Under the pieces are notes generated by a model. The model ran no database searches. It was not told the DNA's origin and saw nothing but the letters and a program-made list of their open reading frames with translations. Made by a program: the position numbers and the translations under genes. Source: Amblyomma americanum (Eukaryota; Arthropoda; Arachnida; Ixodida; Ixodidae). Taken from it: a stretch of DNA of 64,000 nucleotides. The DNA lies in NCBI RefSeq assembly GCF_052857255.1, contig NC_135505.1, positions 43,664,520-43,728,519 of the forward strand, read 5' to 3'. Positions 52,797 to 63,082 of the stretch are shown here, one piece after another (position 1 is the stretch's first letter; each line of letters starts with the position of its first letter).

Positions 52797-53932
52797 TGTG
52801 ATGACCCCCATAATGCGCAGGTCCACACGGGACGGAGAGGCAAAGAGACACCGTATGGCTCAGTTTACACAAACAGGTATATTCAATAATTACACATGAT
52901 TAAGATTATACATCAGAGGCTGGGGCGTCCGAGCTTACGTGCCGACGACTTCATGGGGGCGATGGAGTGGCTCCGGAGTTGGGCTCGAGCGGTTGCTGGC
53001 AGAAGCTGCACGCCGTCGGGCTTCGGCGCTGAAGGCCCTCTTCGCTAACGATGTCGTCCTGAGCGTGTATGCAGTAGAATTTCAATAGTCGTCCGTGTCT
53101 TCGAGGATGGTTCACAAACCCTTCCTCTAGTGTCGTTCGGCTTGGAAGATGAACAGGAGGCGAGCTTGTAGACGATGACAGCAGAGCATAATTTTACAAC
53201 AGAACAAACTTTGCACTACTTTACGCATCGACCGGGCAGGTTAGTGCCTAAGTAGCATCACATTACATGCTAAGCATGGAGCCCCAGCTCAGACTGGACT
53301 GCATCCGTTTACATGTGCTTTTAAGCACTTGATTAACAAAGGACTAAGGGCGGTCATTTCCAGTGGCCCGCCCAAAGCATCAATTCTCCAATCCAAAATA
53401 ACATGCGAGATGGTGACCACCCCTTGGGTTGGGCTTAGCCTCGAACCCAGAGTCTGTTAACAATACAAACTAAATAAACAACAAAAACGCCACCACTCTC
53501 TCTCAAGTGAGAGTATACACAGGCTCTCTCTTCGGAGCTAATTCACTAGCGCCTGTCTTTCCACATTCTTGGCGAGTACTGCCTGTCTGTCTGACAGGTG
53601 TCCGTCACGGCCCTTCTGGGAAGCTGTGGGTGCCTTCCCGGCGATAGCCCACGACAAAGGGGGGGGGGGAGGGAAAGAATGTCGTCTTCGCTGTAGCGCA
53701 TAGCGTCGGCTGTGGTGCGGCGCGCTCTGGCCCGCTGACAGCTTCCTTGTCCTGGAATGTAACCGGAAATTGGGGAGGATAAAGCCTGTTTCCCCGGGGC
53801 GGCGGCGGGTCCGGTTTTTTCTGGTCGTCACTCAAAGAGCATGGCTGGGTAATTGATGATGCCGCTGTCACGGGTCTCCGTCTACGCCGCGCCGTCGAAC
53901 GTGGATCCTCGTAGCACACACGGAATGTCACA
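52797..53932 (-). repeat. 3' LTR of the gypsy element
   Basis: Differs from the 5' LTR by four substitutions and an 11-versus-8 G run. Confidence 0.97.
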
Positions 53933-53950
53933 CTCGCTCACCCTCCAGAA
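53933..53950 (-). promoter_or_regulatory. Polypurine tract (plus-strand primer) of the gypsy element
   Basis: On the minus strand a purine-rich run (ctggagggtgagcgag) directly precedes the TG of the 3' LTR. Confidence 0.6.
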
Positions 53951-54425
53951 GAATGTTCTCCGAACATTTGAGTCCACGCAGCTCCCCTTGTCTTTCTGAA
54001 TCGCCTCGCACAGTGCGTCCGACAAAACACTTTTCGCTGCACTCAACACCACTGCACAACACCATATGCCTCCGCTGTCAATACTGGCGTCTCCAGGGGC
54101 AGCACTGATCTTCTTTTACAGATAAACATGAAACTCAGCACCCAAGCCTCTCCTTTCTAGTCCAAACTGGACGAAATAAATTTACCACAGTTACAAAGGA
54201 GCTCCCACTTCTAGCACGATCACGGCACAGACAAAAATATAGATAACGAAAGGAAGTAGGGCAGGTTCTGCATGCGCTCCGCATGCTCTCCTGTGCAGGT
54301 GTTACTTAATGACAGAAAGGTTTAACTACCAACTCCGATAACTTAACACCTACGCATATAGCAATGTTATGAGCTGCGGCATTACACAATTCTAACCAGT
54401 TCACAACTCCGCTCTGTTTACGCCA

Positions 54426-57400
54426 TTAGTCCGACTTAGCTTTCCGATTTCGCAGCGGATATCGGCCTTCATGAGTCATACTAAGTAAGTCTGTGCCCCT
54501 TTGTCTGCTTTGGGACTCGCGAGGGCTCGTGGCAGGAGCCTCTCCTGGCGTTATCTGCGCGGCAACCTCGCGCGCTTCTTCTTCTAGCAATGCATGAAGT
54601 AAATCCGGTGGCATTCCGGCCGTCACCTCGGGCGCCTGCCGAACAAAAGGAGAGGGCGTTTCTTGCGAACTATCTGCGCGCTCCGCTTCCCTTCTGTCCC
54701 CATCAAAATCCGCGCTTCCCCTTTCCTCATTTCGAGAATACTGAACCGGTGCCGACTTGAGGCGATTTGCGTGTATCCTTATCAAGCGCCGGTTCACGTC
54801 TCGGACTCTGAAGTTTACCGGAGAAAGCTTCTCAACAACCTCGCACGGTCCTCTCCACTTCGTCTGGAACTTACGAGCTAGCCCAATCTGCCTTTGGCAG
54901 TTTTCAATGTACACGCTGTCCCCCACATTAAACGGCGCGTCTCTAGCACTGCGATCGTGCACCTCCTTCCTGCGCTTCGCCGCTTTCTTTAAGGATTCCT
55001 TTGCGATGTCCCTCGCCACTTGCAAGCGCGATTCTAGCTCAACCTTATAGTCGTCCAGTGAAGCGTATGGGACACGACGGGGGCCCTCTGGCACTTCACT
55101 AGGCTGGTCCGGGTCTCGGCCGTAGAGAAGAAAGAATGGCGATTCGCCCGTGCTCTCGTGTGCTGCGGAATTGTAGGCAAACATTGCATACGGGAGCCAC
55201 AAGTCCCAGTCCCGCTGGTCGCGCGAAACAAAATGCGACAGGAACCCGGCCACGGTTTGGTTCAGTCGCTCCACCGCGCCGTTGCAAGCCGGATGGTACG
55301 GTGTTGTCTGCTTCTTTGCGATCTTAAGCAGCTCGCAAACTCTCCTCATTAGCTGCGACACGAAGTTCGTTCCCCGATCTGTCAAGAGTTGCCTCGGGGG
55401 TCCATGTCGGAGCACGATCTGTTCGACAAATGCTCTTGCAACCGTGTCTGCCTTCTGATCTGGGAGTGCTACCGCTTCCGCGTATTTTGAAAGGTGATCG
55501 ACAAATACTAAAATGTACTTGTTTCCGGAAGTGGTCGTGGGCAATGGGCCCATTATGTCCATACCTGTCCGCTCGAAGGGAGCCGAAACCTCAGGGAACG
55601 GCTGAATTGGAGCTGGTCTTCGTCCCTTGGGTGTTTTTCTTTCGAGACAGGAATGACACTTCGCACAGTAGTCTCTAACATCCTGTCGCATGCCACTCCA
55701 AAAGTACAAACGCTCCACACGCCTGCGTGTCTTCGCTACGCCAAAATGACCGGCGCATGGCGCATCGTGAAACGCGCGAAGAACCCTTTCTGTCCACGAC
55801 CGAGGTATGACGACTCTCTCCCAAGCGATTTTCTCTGGTCTCCCTTTCCTGGTTGGCCTCGTGCGCCGACACAGGGTGCCGCCTTTGCCAATGAAATAAC
55901 CTAGCTGTTCGGGGTGAGACGGTGCGCCCTCTAAGCTTTCGATTATTCGCTTCAGGTCAGGATCTTTGCACTGCTCTGTGCGTAATTCGGCGGGGTCGAC
56001 TACGGGGACAAACTCATCTATAGCTGCCACGGCAGCTGTGCGGCTGAGTGCATCAGCATTCAGATGTGTCTTTCCTGACTTGTGCTCAGCTTCAAAGCAG
56101 TATTCCTGCAGGTGTAGATTCCATCTAGCGAGTCGCGAGCTAGGGTCCCTGACACTCATCACCCATTTCAGAGGATGGCAGTCTGTGACTAGCTTGAATT
56201 TGCGGCCGTAAAGGTAGCATCTGAAGTGCTTTACTGCCCAGACAACGGCGAGGCACTCCCTTTCCGTAGCTCCGTACTTTTGCTCTGTGGGGCTCAGCTG
56301 TCGGCTAGCAAAAGCAACGGGATGTTCTTTGCCCTCGATAACCTGAGATAGCACGGCACCAACTGCGAACTTTGACGCATCTGTGGCCATAACGAAGGGC
56401 AAACTAAAATCCGGGTGGCGCAACAGCGGTGCACTCATTAGCTTCCTTTTCAGGGCCCCAAAAGCATTCTCCGCGTTTTCGTCCCAGCGAAAGGCGACAT
56501 TTTTGGCTGTAAAGGCGGTGAGCGGCTTAGCGAGCTTGGCGAACTCCTCTATGTGTCTTCGGTAGTAACCGATCAGGCCGAGAAACTGCCGGACCTGGCG
56601 GACGCTAGTCGGGGATGGAAAATCCGAGACACACCTTAGTTTCTCAGGGTCCGGTCGCACGCCGTCAGCTGAAACAACGTGCCCGAGGTATTTCACCTCG
56701 TTTTTGAGGAATTGGCACTTAGAGGGCTTCAGCTTGAGACCCGCTGCTCTTAGTCGCACCAAAACCTGCTCAATATCGCGCAAATGGTTATCAAAACTGT
56801 CACTGTATATGATAATGTCATCCATATACACGAAGCACAGCCTCCCCAGAAGACCTGCCAGGATAACATCAGCGGTTCTCTGCCAGACAGCAGGGCTGTT
56901 GGCCAGACCCATCGGCATTCTTTTCCATTCATAGTGCCCTGAGGGCGTGTTGAATGCCGTTTTCTCGGCATCTGCCGGATCCATTGCTATCTGCCAGAAT
57001 CCCGCCGCCATGTCCACTACCGTGAAGTACCTGGCAGAGCCCAGCTGAGAAAGCGTCTCCTGTATATTGGGGATGGGGTATGGATCGATGCGAGTTACGG
57101 CATTTAGTTTGCGGTAGTCCACTACCAATCGATACGAGCCATCTGGCTTTTCCACCAATAGTGCTGGTGCTCCCCAGGGTGACTTTGAGTGTTCGACAAT
57201 GCCGCGATCAATCAGGTCCTGCACCTGCCGCTCCATCTCCTCACGTTGGGAGTAAGGAATCCTGTACGCACGCTGGTAAACGGGCGATGAAGTGCCGGTT
57301 TCTATCCTGTGCTTTATAACGCCACAGCAGCCCAAATCCAGGTTGGACGCGGCGAATACCTCCGAGTAGTCGTTCAGCAAACCAGCCAGAGCCTCCCTCT

Positions 57401-58352
57401 CCCTGGATTTTACGTGAGAAAGATCGAACGACACCTTTGGAGCAGCCGAAGGACTAGCATGCTCTACAGTTGCGAGTACCGTATCGGTGGGCTCACGTTG
57501 CTCTATCGCAGAGGTGAAGAAAGCCAATGTTTTGTTCTTGGGAAGGCTCCGTGGCTGCTGGCTACAGTTAACCACCCGTAGGGGCACTCTGTGGGCGTCA
57601 TTAACTGTCACGAGGCACGCGGCTGCCTTCAGGCCATTGCTGAGAGAGTCGACCGGCTCAAGCACTCCCACGGCGCCGCTCTCTACATCTGAAGGCACAA
57701 ACGCGTACAAAATGTGCTCCGACCAAGGAAGGACGACCGCCTCCTCGACCAGCCGGACGGCAACCCGCGAATATACCTTCTCCAATGATCCCACTGTTTG
57801 ACGGGTGTCAATATCGGTAATGCGAATCTCAGCCCCTATCCTGTTCAAAAACGGAACTTTTGAGCCGCCCGCATTAACCTCTTCCTCAGAGAATGAGACT
57901 ACTACCTTCCCTTTTCTCAAAAAATCCTGCCCTAATATACCTGACACTCCGTTTGGCAGAGACACCGTGTCCGGGCATACGTAGCAGGGGTGCTCCAACG
58001 CAATTCCGCCGAGAGAGAAGTGTAACCGGTAGAGTCCACTTATGCCAAGAGGATCCCCCGTTATGCCTACAAATTTGGTTGCCATACCACCACACGCTTC
58101 CAACACCTCGCGGTCCCCCTTCCTTCGAAGCGTGTTAAAACTGCTCTCCTTAAGCAATGTCACCTTCGACCCCGTATCTATCAACAATTCCATACAACAA
58201 CCATTTAACTTGCAACGCACAACAGGGCATGCCTCGTCGGCCACACAAACTACCACCACCTCATCATCTACTGCTCCCTCCCCACGCTCCTCAGGCTGGG
58301 GAGGACTAACTAGTTTTTTGACTCGGTATCTGGAGCCCCGCTGTAGGCTTGC
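54426..58352 (-). CDS. Gypsy Pol: protease, reverse transcriptase, RNase H, integrase
   Basis: The frame opens right after the gag stop at 58353 and runs 1308 codons to 54426. Domains in order: a retropepsin with LLIDTGSK, an RT with the YMDDIIIYS catalytic box, an RNase H (MATDAS start, TDCHPL), an integrase zinc-binding HHCC region (CAKCHSC), the integrase core with three acidic residues (GMDIMGP, TDRGTNF, GAVERLNQ), and a basic tail. I see no internal stop or missing catalytic residue. No ATG lies near the opening, so translation must come from a Gag-Pol fusion, by reading through the TAA or because that TAA is a mutation. Confidence 0.93.
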   Translation of the reverse strand, partial: ASLQRGSRYRVKKLVSPPQPEERGEGAVDDEVVVVCVADEACPVVRCKLNGCCMELLIDTGSKVTLLKESSFNTLRRKGDREVLEACGGMATKFVGITGDPLGISGLYRLHFSLGGIALEHPCYVCPDTVSLPNGVSGILGQDFLRKGKVVVSFSEEEVNAGGSKVPFLNRIGAEIRITDIDTRQTVGSLEKVYSRVAVRLVEEAVVLPWSEHILYAFVPSDVESGAVGVLEPVDSLSNGLKAAACLVTVNDAHRVPLRVVNCSQQPRSLPKNKTLAFFTSAIEQREPTDTVLATVEHASPSAAPKVSFDLSHVKSREREALAGLLNDYSEVFAASNLDLGCCGVIKHRIETGTSSPVYQRAYRIPYSQREEMERQVQDLIDRGIVEHSKSPWGAPALLVEKPDGSYRLVVDYRKLNAVTRIDPYPIPNIQETLSQLGSARYFTVVDMAAGFWQIAMDPADAEKTAFNTPSGHYEWKRMPMGLANSPAVWQRTADVILAGLLGRLCFVYMDDIIIYSDSFDNHLRDIEQVLVRLRAAGLKLKPSKCQFLKNEVKYLGHVVSADGVRPDPEKLRCVSDFPSPTSVRQVRQFLGLIGYYRRHIEEFAKLAKPLTAFTAKNVAFRWDENAENAFGALKRKLMSAPLLRHPDFSLPFVMATDASKFAVGAVLSQVIEGKEHPVAFASRQLSPTEQKYGATERECLAVVWAVKHFRCYLYGRKFKLVTDCHPLKWVMSVRDPSSRLARWNLHLQEYCFEAEHKSGKTHLNADALSRTAAVAAIDEFVPVVDPAELRTEQCKDPDLKRIIESLEGAPSHPEQLGYFIGKGGTLCRRTRPTRKGRPEKIAWERVVIPRSWTERVLRAFHDAPCAGHFGVAKTRRRVERLYFWSGMRQDVRDYCAKCHSCLERKTPKGRRPAPIQPFPEVSAPFERTGMDIMGPLPTTTSGNKYILVFVDHLSKYAEAVALPDQKADTVARAFVEQIVLRHGPPRQLLTDRGTNFVSQLMRRVCELLKIAKKQTTPYHPACNGAVERLNQTVAGFLSHFVSRDQRDWDLWLPYAMFAYNSAAHESTGESPFFLLYGRDPDQPSEVPEGPRRVPYASLDDYKVELESRLQVARDIAKESLKKAAKRRKEVHDRSARDAPFNVGDSVYIENCQRQIGLARKFQTKWRGPCEVVEKLSPVNFRVRDVNRRLIRIHANRLKSAPVQYSRNEERGSADFDGDRREAERADSSQETPSPFVRQAPEVTAGMPPDLLHALLEEEAREVAAQITPGEAPATSPRESQSRQRGTDLLSMTHEGRYPLRNRKAKSD

Positions 58353-59249
58353 TTAGGGCGTGTCTCGCCTGCTTCTTTGTGGCTCCCCACGGCGCACGTT
58401 TTGGCAGAACCTGGCGATGTGTCCGCGACCCTGGCAAGCGAAGCATACGATTTCTTCAAAATCTCGCATACCGCGCCTGTAGCTTTGTGGCGGTCTCCGG
58501 TTTCCAGCGAATGGGCGCTGTTGAGCGCGCGCTTCAACCTGGCATTCTACCTGCTGAGATAGCAGCTGTTCTAAGCGATCTAACCGCTCTGTCAAGAGAG
58601 CAACCTCAGGGTTGAGCACCGCTCTCTCTATGACGCGTACTCTCGCTGCGGCTGTCGTTAACGCCTCATTTTGTTCCTCATCCAATGCGGCCTCCACGGC
58701 TTGGTCGAAATTGCTCGGCTTGCGCGAGAGCACGAACCGGCGCACGGGGTCTTGCAGACCAGCCACGAACAAAGCGGTCATTTCCTCTTTAAGTATATCC
58801 TCCGCGTATTTCTTCTTAAGCTGGTCTCCTTCCTCCTCCCTGCTTAACGTATCGCGCGCTAAGCGCTGAAGCCGCGACGCAAACGTTCGCACGTCCTCCC
58901 CTACCATCTGTCCGGCGTCACGGAACCTCTGTACTCGCACGTGACGTGGTTCAGTGTCAAAATGCTCAAACGCGAGCTTCTTAAATTCCGCAAATGATTT
59001 TGTGGATTTTACTTTTTCGTCTCGCCATGCAAAATCATGAGCAGCTCCTGCCATCTTACACCTCGCCATTCCCAGCGTTTGAGCATCGGACCATCCCCCC
59101 ATTTTCAAAATCTCTTCTAGCATGGAAAAGAAATCGCAGATTGGAACCCCTGTCTTATCTCCCGTAAACGTCGGAATGACGCTTCCTAATGCCAGCATGG
59201 TTGCTCCGAGCGACGGCTGTGGAGTGGGAGCTCCCTCAGATACAGTCAT
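58353..59249 (-). CDS. Gypsy Gag with CCHC zinc knuckle
   Basis: 298 codons from the ATG at 59249. A retrotransposon capsid-type helical region (HDFAWRDEKV, ASRLQRLARD, VAGLQDPVRR) is followed by a basic stretch and one zinc knuckle (CFACQGRGHIARFC). It ends in TAA at 58355-58353, in the same reading frame as pol. Gag would form the cytoplasmic particle and bind the RNA. Confidence 0.92.
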   Translation of the reverse strand: MTVSEGAPTPQPSLGATMLALGSVIPTFTGDKTGVPICDFFSMLEEILKMGGWSDAQTLGMARCKMAGAAHDFAWRDEKVKSTKSFAEFKKLAFEHFDTEPRHVRVQRFRDAGQMVGEDVRTFASRLQRLARDTLSREEEGDQLKKKYAEDILKEEMTALFVAGLQDPVRRFVLSRKPSNFDQAVEAALDEEQNEALTTAAARVRVIERAVLNPEVALLTERLDRLEQLLSQQVECQVEARAQQRPFAGNRRPPQSYRRGMRDFEEIVCFACQGRGHIARFCQNVRRGEPQRSRRDTP

Positions 59250-59383
59250 TTTTTTTTCAAGCCCTCCAGTGCCTCAAGCCTCTCAAATGGGGGTAAAAGT
59301 CCCACAATCAGTCCCGTGATTCCCTTTTGATTACAATTTTGAAGTCATGAATGTCACAGCATTCAGAGGACATTTGCTTTTGA

Positions 59384-59402
59384 GACCCCACTTCTGACAC
59401 CA
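59384..59402 (-). promoter_or_regulatory. Primer-binding site of the gypsy element
   Basis: One base after the 5' LTR on the minus strand is tggtgtcagaagtgggg. This is the tRNA-complementary TGG type and, from what I recall, closest to the tRNA-Leu class. Confidence 0.65.
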
Positions 59403-59403
59403 G

Positions 59404-60536
59404 TGTGATGACCCCCATAATGCGCAGGTCCACACGGGACGGAGAGGCAAAGAGACACCGTATGGCTCAGTTTAAACAAACAGGTATATTCAATAATTAC
59501 ACATGATTAAGATTATACATCAGAGGCTGGGGCGTCCGAGCTTACGTGCCGACGACTTCATGGGGGCGATGGAGTGGCTCCGGAGTTGGGCTCGAGCGGT
59601 TGCTGGCAGAAGCTGCACGCCGTCGGGCTTCGGCGCTGAAGGCCCTCTTCGCTAACGATGTCGTCCTGAGCGTGTATGCAGTAGAATTTCAATAGTCGTC
59701 CGTTTCTTCGAGGATGGTTCACAAACCCTTCCTCTAGTGTCGTTCGGCTTGGAAGATGAACAGGAGGCGAGCTTGTAGACGATGACAGCAGAGCATAATT
59801 TTACAACAGAACAAACTTTGCACTACTTTACTCATCGACCGGGCAGGTTAGTGCCTAAGTAGCATCACATTACATGCTAAGCATGGAGCCCCAGCTCAGA
59901 CTGGACTGCATCCGTTTACATGTGCTTTTAAGCACTTGATTAACAAAGGACTAAGGGCGGTCATTTCCAGTGGCCCGCCCAAAGCATCAATTCTCCAATC
60001 CAAAATAACATGCGAGATGGTGACCACCCCTTGGGTTGGGCTTAGCCTCGAACCCAGAGTCTGTTAACAATACAAACTAAATAAACAACAAAAACGCCAC
60101 CACTCTCTCTCAAGTGAGAGTATACACAGGCTCTCTCTTCGGAGCTAATTCACTAGCGCCTGTCTTTCCACATTCTTGGCGAGTACTGCCTGTCTGTCTG
60201 ACAGGTGTCCGTCACGGCCCTTCTGGGAAGCTGTGGGTGCCTTCCCGGCGATAGCCCACGACAAAGGGGGGGGAGGGAAAGAATGTCGTCTTCGCTGTAG
60301 CGCATAGCGTCGGCTGTGGTGCGGCGCGCTCTGGCCCGCTGACAGCTCCCTTGTCCTGGAATGTAACCGGAAATTGGGGAGGATAAAGCCTGTTTCCCCG
60401 GGGCGGCGGCGGGTCCGGTTTTTTCTGGTCGTCACTCAAAGAGCATGGCTGGGTAATTGATGATGCCGCTGTCACGGGTCTCCGTCTACGCCGCGCCGTC
60501 GAACGTGGATCCTCGTAGCACACACGGAATGTCACA
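59404..60536 (-). repeat. 5' LTR of the gypsy element
   Basis: Promoter and polyadenylation functions are expected here by family. Nearly identical to 52797-53932. Confidence 0.97.
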
Positions 60537-60540
60537 GAGC

Positions 60541-60766
60541 ATCTTGGTTATGCTTAGTTTCCTACTGTTTCGAATATCATTCCGACGATAAGAAATTTAT
60601 TGATTTTATTATAATTCATCGTTAGGCACAGAATAAAACAGTTTCTGATGATTCAGACATAGTCAACGTTTTTGTGAAATATTTTTTATATCATTCTTTA
60701 CCTTAAGCGAGACTAATTGTTTGGATTTATTCCTTAATCACGTAATGCCAAAACTTTCAAAAACTT
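60541..60766. other. AT-rich flank between the gypsy and RTE-like elements
   Basis: This is the continuation of the gypsy target sequence. Nothing recognisable. Confidence 0.35.
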
Positions 60767-62425
60767 CATCATCATCATCATCAGCCCTACTACACCCACT
60801 GCAGGGCAAAGGCCTCTCCCATGTCTCTCCAATTAACCCTATCCTTTGCCAGCTGCATCCACCCTTTGCCTGCCAACTTCTTAATCTCATCCGCCCATCT
60901 AACCTTCTGCCGCCCCCTGCTACGCTTACTTTCTCTTGGAACCCACTCCGTTACCCTTAAAGACCAGCGGCTATCTTGCCTTCGCATTACATGCCCTGCC
61001 CAAGCCCATTTCTTTCTCTTGATTTCGACTAGGATGTCATTAACCCGTGTTTGTTCCCTCACCCACTCTGCCCGCTTCCGATCTCTTAACGTTACACCTA
61101 TCAATTTTCTTTCCATGGCTCGCTGCGTTGTCCTTAACTTAAGCTGAACTCTTTTCGTTAGCCTCCACGTTTCTGCCCCATAGGTGAGTACCGGTAAGAT
61201 TATGCTGTTGTACACTTTCCTCTTGAGGGAAATTGGTAAACTGCCACTCATGATCTGCGAGAATTTGCCATATGCGCTCCACCCCATTCTTATCCTTCTA
61301 GTTATCTCCCTCTCATGATCCGGATCAGCTGTCACTACCTGCCCTAAGTAGACGTATTCCGGCACAATTTCTAGGCTCTCGCTGCCAATTGTGAACTGTT
61401 GTTCCCTTGCTACGCTGTTGAACATTACCTTGGTTTTCTGCATGTTAATTTTTAGACCCATCGATCTGCTCTGCCTGTCTAACTCGTTGATCATGATTTG
61501 CAGTTCACCTCCTGAGTGACTCAGCAAGGCAATGTCATCAGCAAATCTCAGATTATTTAGGTATTCTCCATTTATTCTTATTCCCAACTGTTCCCAATTC
61601 AGGCCTCGAAATACCTCCTGCAAACATGCGGTGAACAGCATTGGCGAGATCGTGTCTCCTTGCCTGACGCCCTTCCTTATTGGAATTTTATTGCTGAGTT
61701 TATGGAGGACTATAGTAGCTGTGCAGTTGCTATATATATCTTCCAGTATTTTGACATAAGGCTCTTCTACCCCCTGATTACGCAATGCCTGTATGACTGC
61801 TGAGGTTTCCACTGAGTCGAATGCTTTCTCGTAATCAATGAAAGCTATATATAGAGGTTGGTTATATTCTGCGCATTTCTCTATCACCTGATTGATGGTG
61901 TGAATATGATCTATTGTAGAATATCCTTTACGAAAGCCTGCCTGATCATTTGGTTGATTAAAGTCTAACGTTGCCCTGACTCTATTAGCGATTACCTTAG
62001 TAAATACTTTGTAGGCAACGGATAGTAAGCTGATCGGCCTGTAATTTTTCAAGTCCTTGGCGTCTCCCTTCTTATGAATTAAGATAATGTTTGCATTCTT
62101 CCAAGCTTCTGGTACAGTCGAGGTCATAAGGCATTGCGTATACAGGGTGGCTAGTTTTTCTAGCACGATGTCCCCTCCATCCTTCAACAGATCTGCTGTT
62201 ACCTGATCCTCCCCAGCTGCTTTTCCCCTTTTCATTGCTTCTAAGGCTTTCTTTACTTCCTCTTTCGTTACTGGCGGGATGAGGCATTGCTGTGCACTGC
62301 TGTCTTTCTCATTAGCGTTCTGATTACATTGGCTACTGTACAGGTCTGTGTAGAACTCTTCGGCTACGTTAACTATCTTATCCATATTGCTAATGACATT
62401 GCCCTGCTTGTCACTTAATGCAGCG
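60767..62425 (-). mobile_element. RTE-like LINE, 5' truncated, tail (TGA)n
   Basis: The 3' tail on the minus strand is a run of tgatga (60767-60785). The 5' edge joins a tRNA-headed repeat near 62418-62430. Confidence 0.85.
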
Positions 62426-62460
62426 ATGGCGTAGATGTAGAACATCCGCCTCGCGTGCAA
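60790..62460 (-). CDS. RTE-like LINE reverse transcriptase, uninterrupted but truncated
   Basis: 556 codons without a stop. The first dozen residues come from the neighbouring repeat. RT motifs are AWKNANIILIHKKGD, LKNYRPISLLSV, DQAGFRKGYSTIDH, YIAFIDYEKAFDSV, IRKGVRQGDTISPMLF and the catalytic LRFADDIALL, followed by a GAETWRLTKR block and basic C-terminal part (WAGHVMRR, GRQKVRW). The endonuclease is missing. Fragments of the same family occur at 20838-21050, 25968-26727 and 27145-28072. Confidence 0.9.
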   Translation of the reverse strand: MHARRMFYIYAIAALSDKQGNVISNMDKIVNVAEEFYTDLYSSQCNQNANEKDSSAQQCLIPPVTKEEVKKALEAMKRGKAAGEDQVTADLLKDGGDIVLEKLATLYTQCLMTSTVPEAWKNANIILIHKKGDAKDLKNYRPISLLSVAYKVFTKVIANRVRATLDFNQPNDQAGFRKGYSTIDHIHTINQVIEKCAEYNQPLYIAFIDYEKAFDSVETSAVIQALRNQGVEEPYVKILEDIYSNCTATIVLHKLSNKIPIRKGVRQGDTISPMLFTACLQEVFRGLNWEQLGIRINGEYLNNLRFADDIALLSHSGGELQIMINELDRQSRSMGLKINMQKTKVMFNSVAREQQFTIGSESLEIVPEYVYLGQVVTADPDHEREITRRIRMGWSAYGKFSQIMSGSLPISLKRKVYNSIILPVLTYGAETWRLTKRVQLKLRTTQRAMERKLIGVTLRDRKRAEWVREQTRVNDILVEIKRKKWAWAGHVMRRQDSRWSLRVTEWVPRESKRSRGRQKVRWADEIKKLAGKGWMQLAKDRVNWRDMGEAFALQWV

Positions 62461-62662
62461 GAGGACCGGGGTTCAAATCCTCGTGCCGCGCAATTCTCCA
62501 CCGGGTTAAAAAAAAAAAATCCGCGTGTCGATGGAATTGCATAACCAGGCCTGGAGTGTGGCCTTATCTCGGTGACCAGAACCGACAACGCACTCTCTAT
62601 CCAGAGCAGGATTTGGCCACCCTGGTGTAGTACTTGGCCACAACCTTCTATGATCAAACCAA
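62418..62662 (+). repeat. tRNA-headed repeat carrying the RTE-like LINE leader
   Basis: The head has box B ggttcaaatcctcg and the arm ccgcctcgcgtgc. After an A-run, the body (gtcgatggaattgcat, ctcggtgaccagaaccg, cttggccacaaccttctatg) matches the LINE leader at 26586-26727 (inverted there). It may be a SINE built from the leader or the true 5' end of the LINE. Confidence 0.6.
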
Positions 62663-62704
62663 TTCAAAAACTTATGAGAATTCAATTATAGCGTGACAGA
62701 CAGT

Positions 62705-62941
62705 TTGGATGGGTTTGGTTTGGCTTATGGGTGTTTAACGACCTAAAGCGACTCTAGCTATGAGGGACGCCGTAGCGAAGGACTCAGGAAATTTCGACCA
62801 CCCGAGCGAGCACTGACATCGCACATTACACGGGCCTCTAGAATTTCGCCTTCATCGAAATTCGACCGTCGCGGCCGGGATCGAACTCGTGTCTTTCGGG
62901 TCAGCAGCCGAGCACCATATCCACTGAGCCACCGCGGCGGC
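62705..62941 (-). repeat. SINE-B, full length
   Basis: Inverted copy from the tail (ggtttggcttatgggtg) to the head end (ccactgagccaccgcggcgg). Box B reads gggatcgaact. Confidence 0.85.
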
Positions 62942-63082
62942 AGAATGCGTGGATAGGACGACTGCACTTAAATTTATCTGTAGTTTGTGAATACTTTGCT
63001 TTCACCTTGCATAATAGCGAATATAAGCGACACACCTTAATGCGATTTAGAAGCACACCGCTCTTAAGCATACGATTGGTGA

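Larger units (their letters stand above)
52797..60536 (-). mobile_element. Ty3/gypsy LTR retrotransposon, structurally complete
   Basis: Two LTRs of 1136 and 1133 bp (52797-53932 and 59404-60536) begin TG and end CA. They flank, on the minus strand, a primer-binding site, gag, pol and a polypurine tract. GAGC is duplicated at 52793-52796 and 60537-60540, fitting the 4-bp duplications of this group. No env-like gene is present between the pol stop (54426) and the 3' LTR. The gene order PR-RT-RNase H-IN places it in Ty3/gypsy. Confidence 0.95.
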
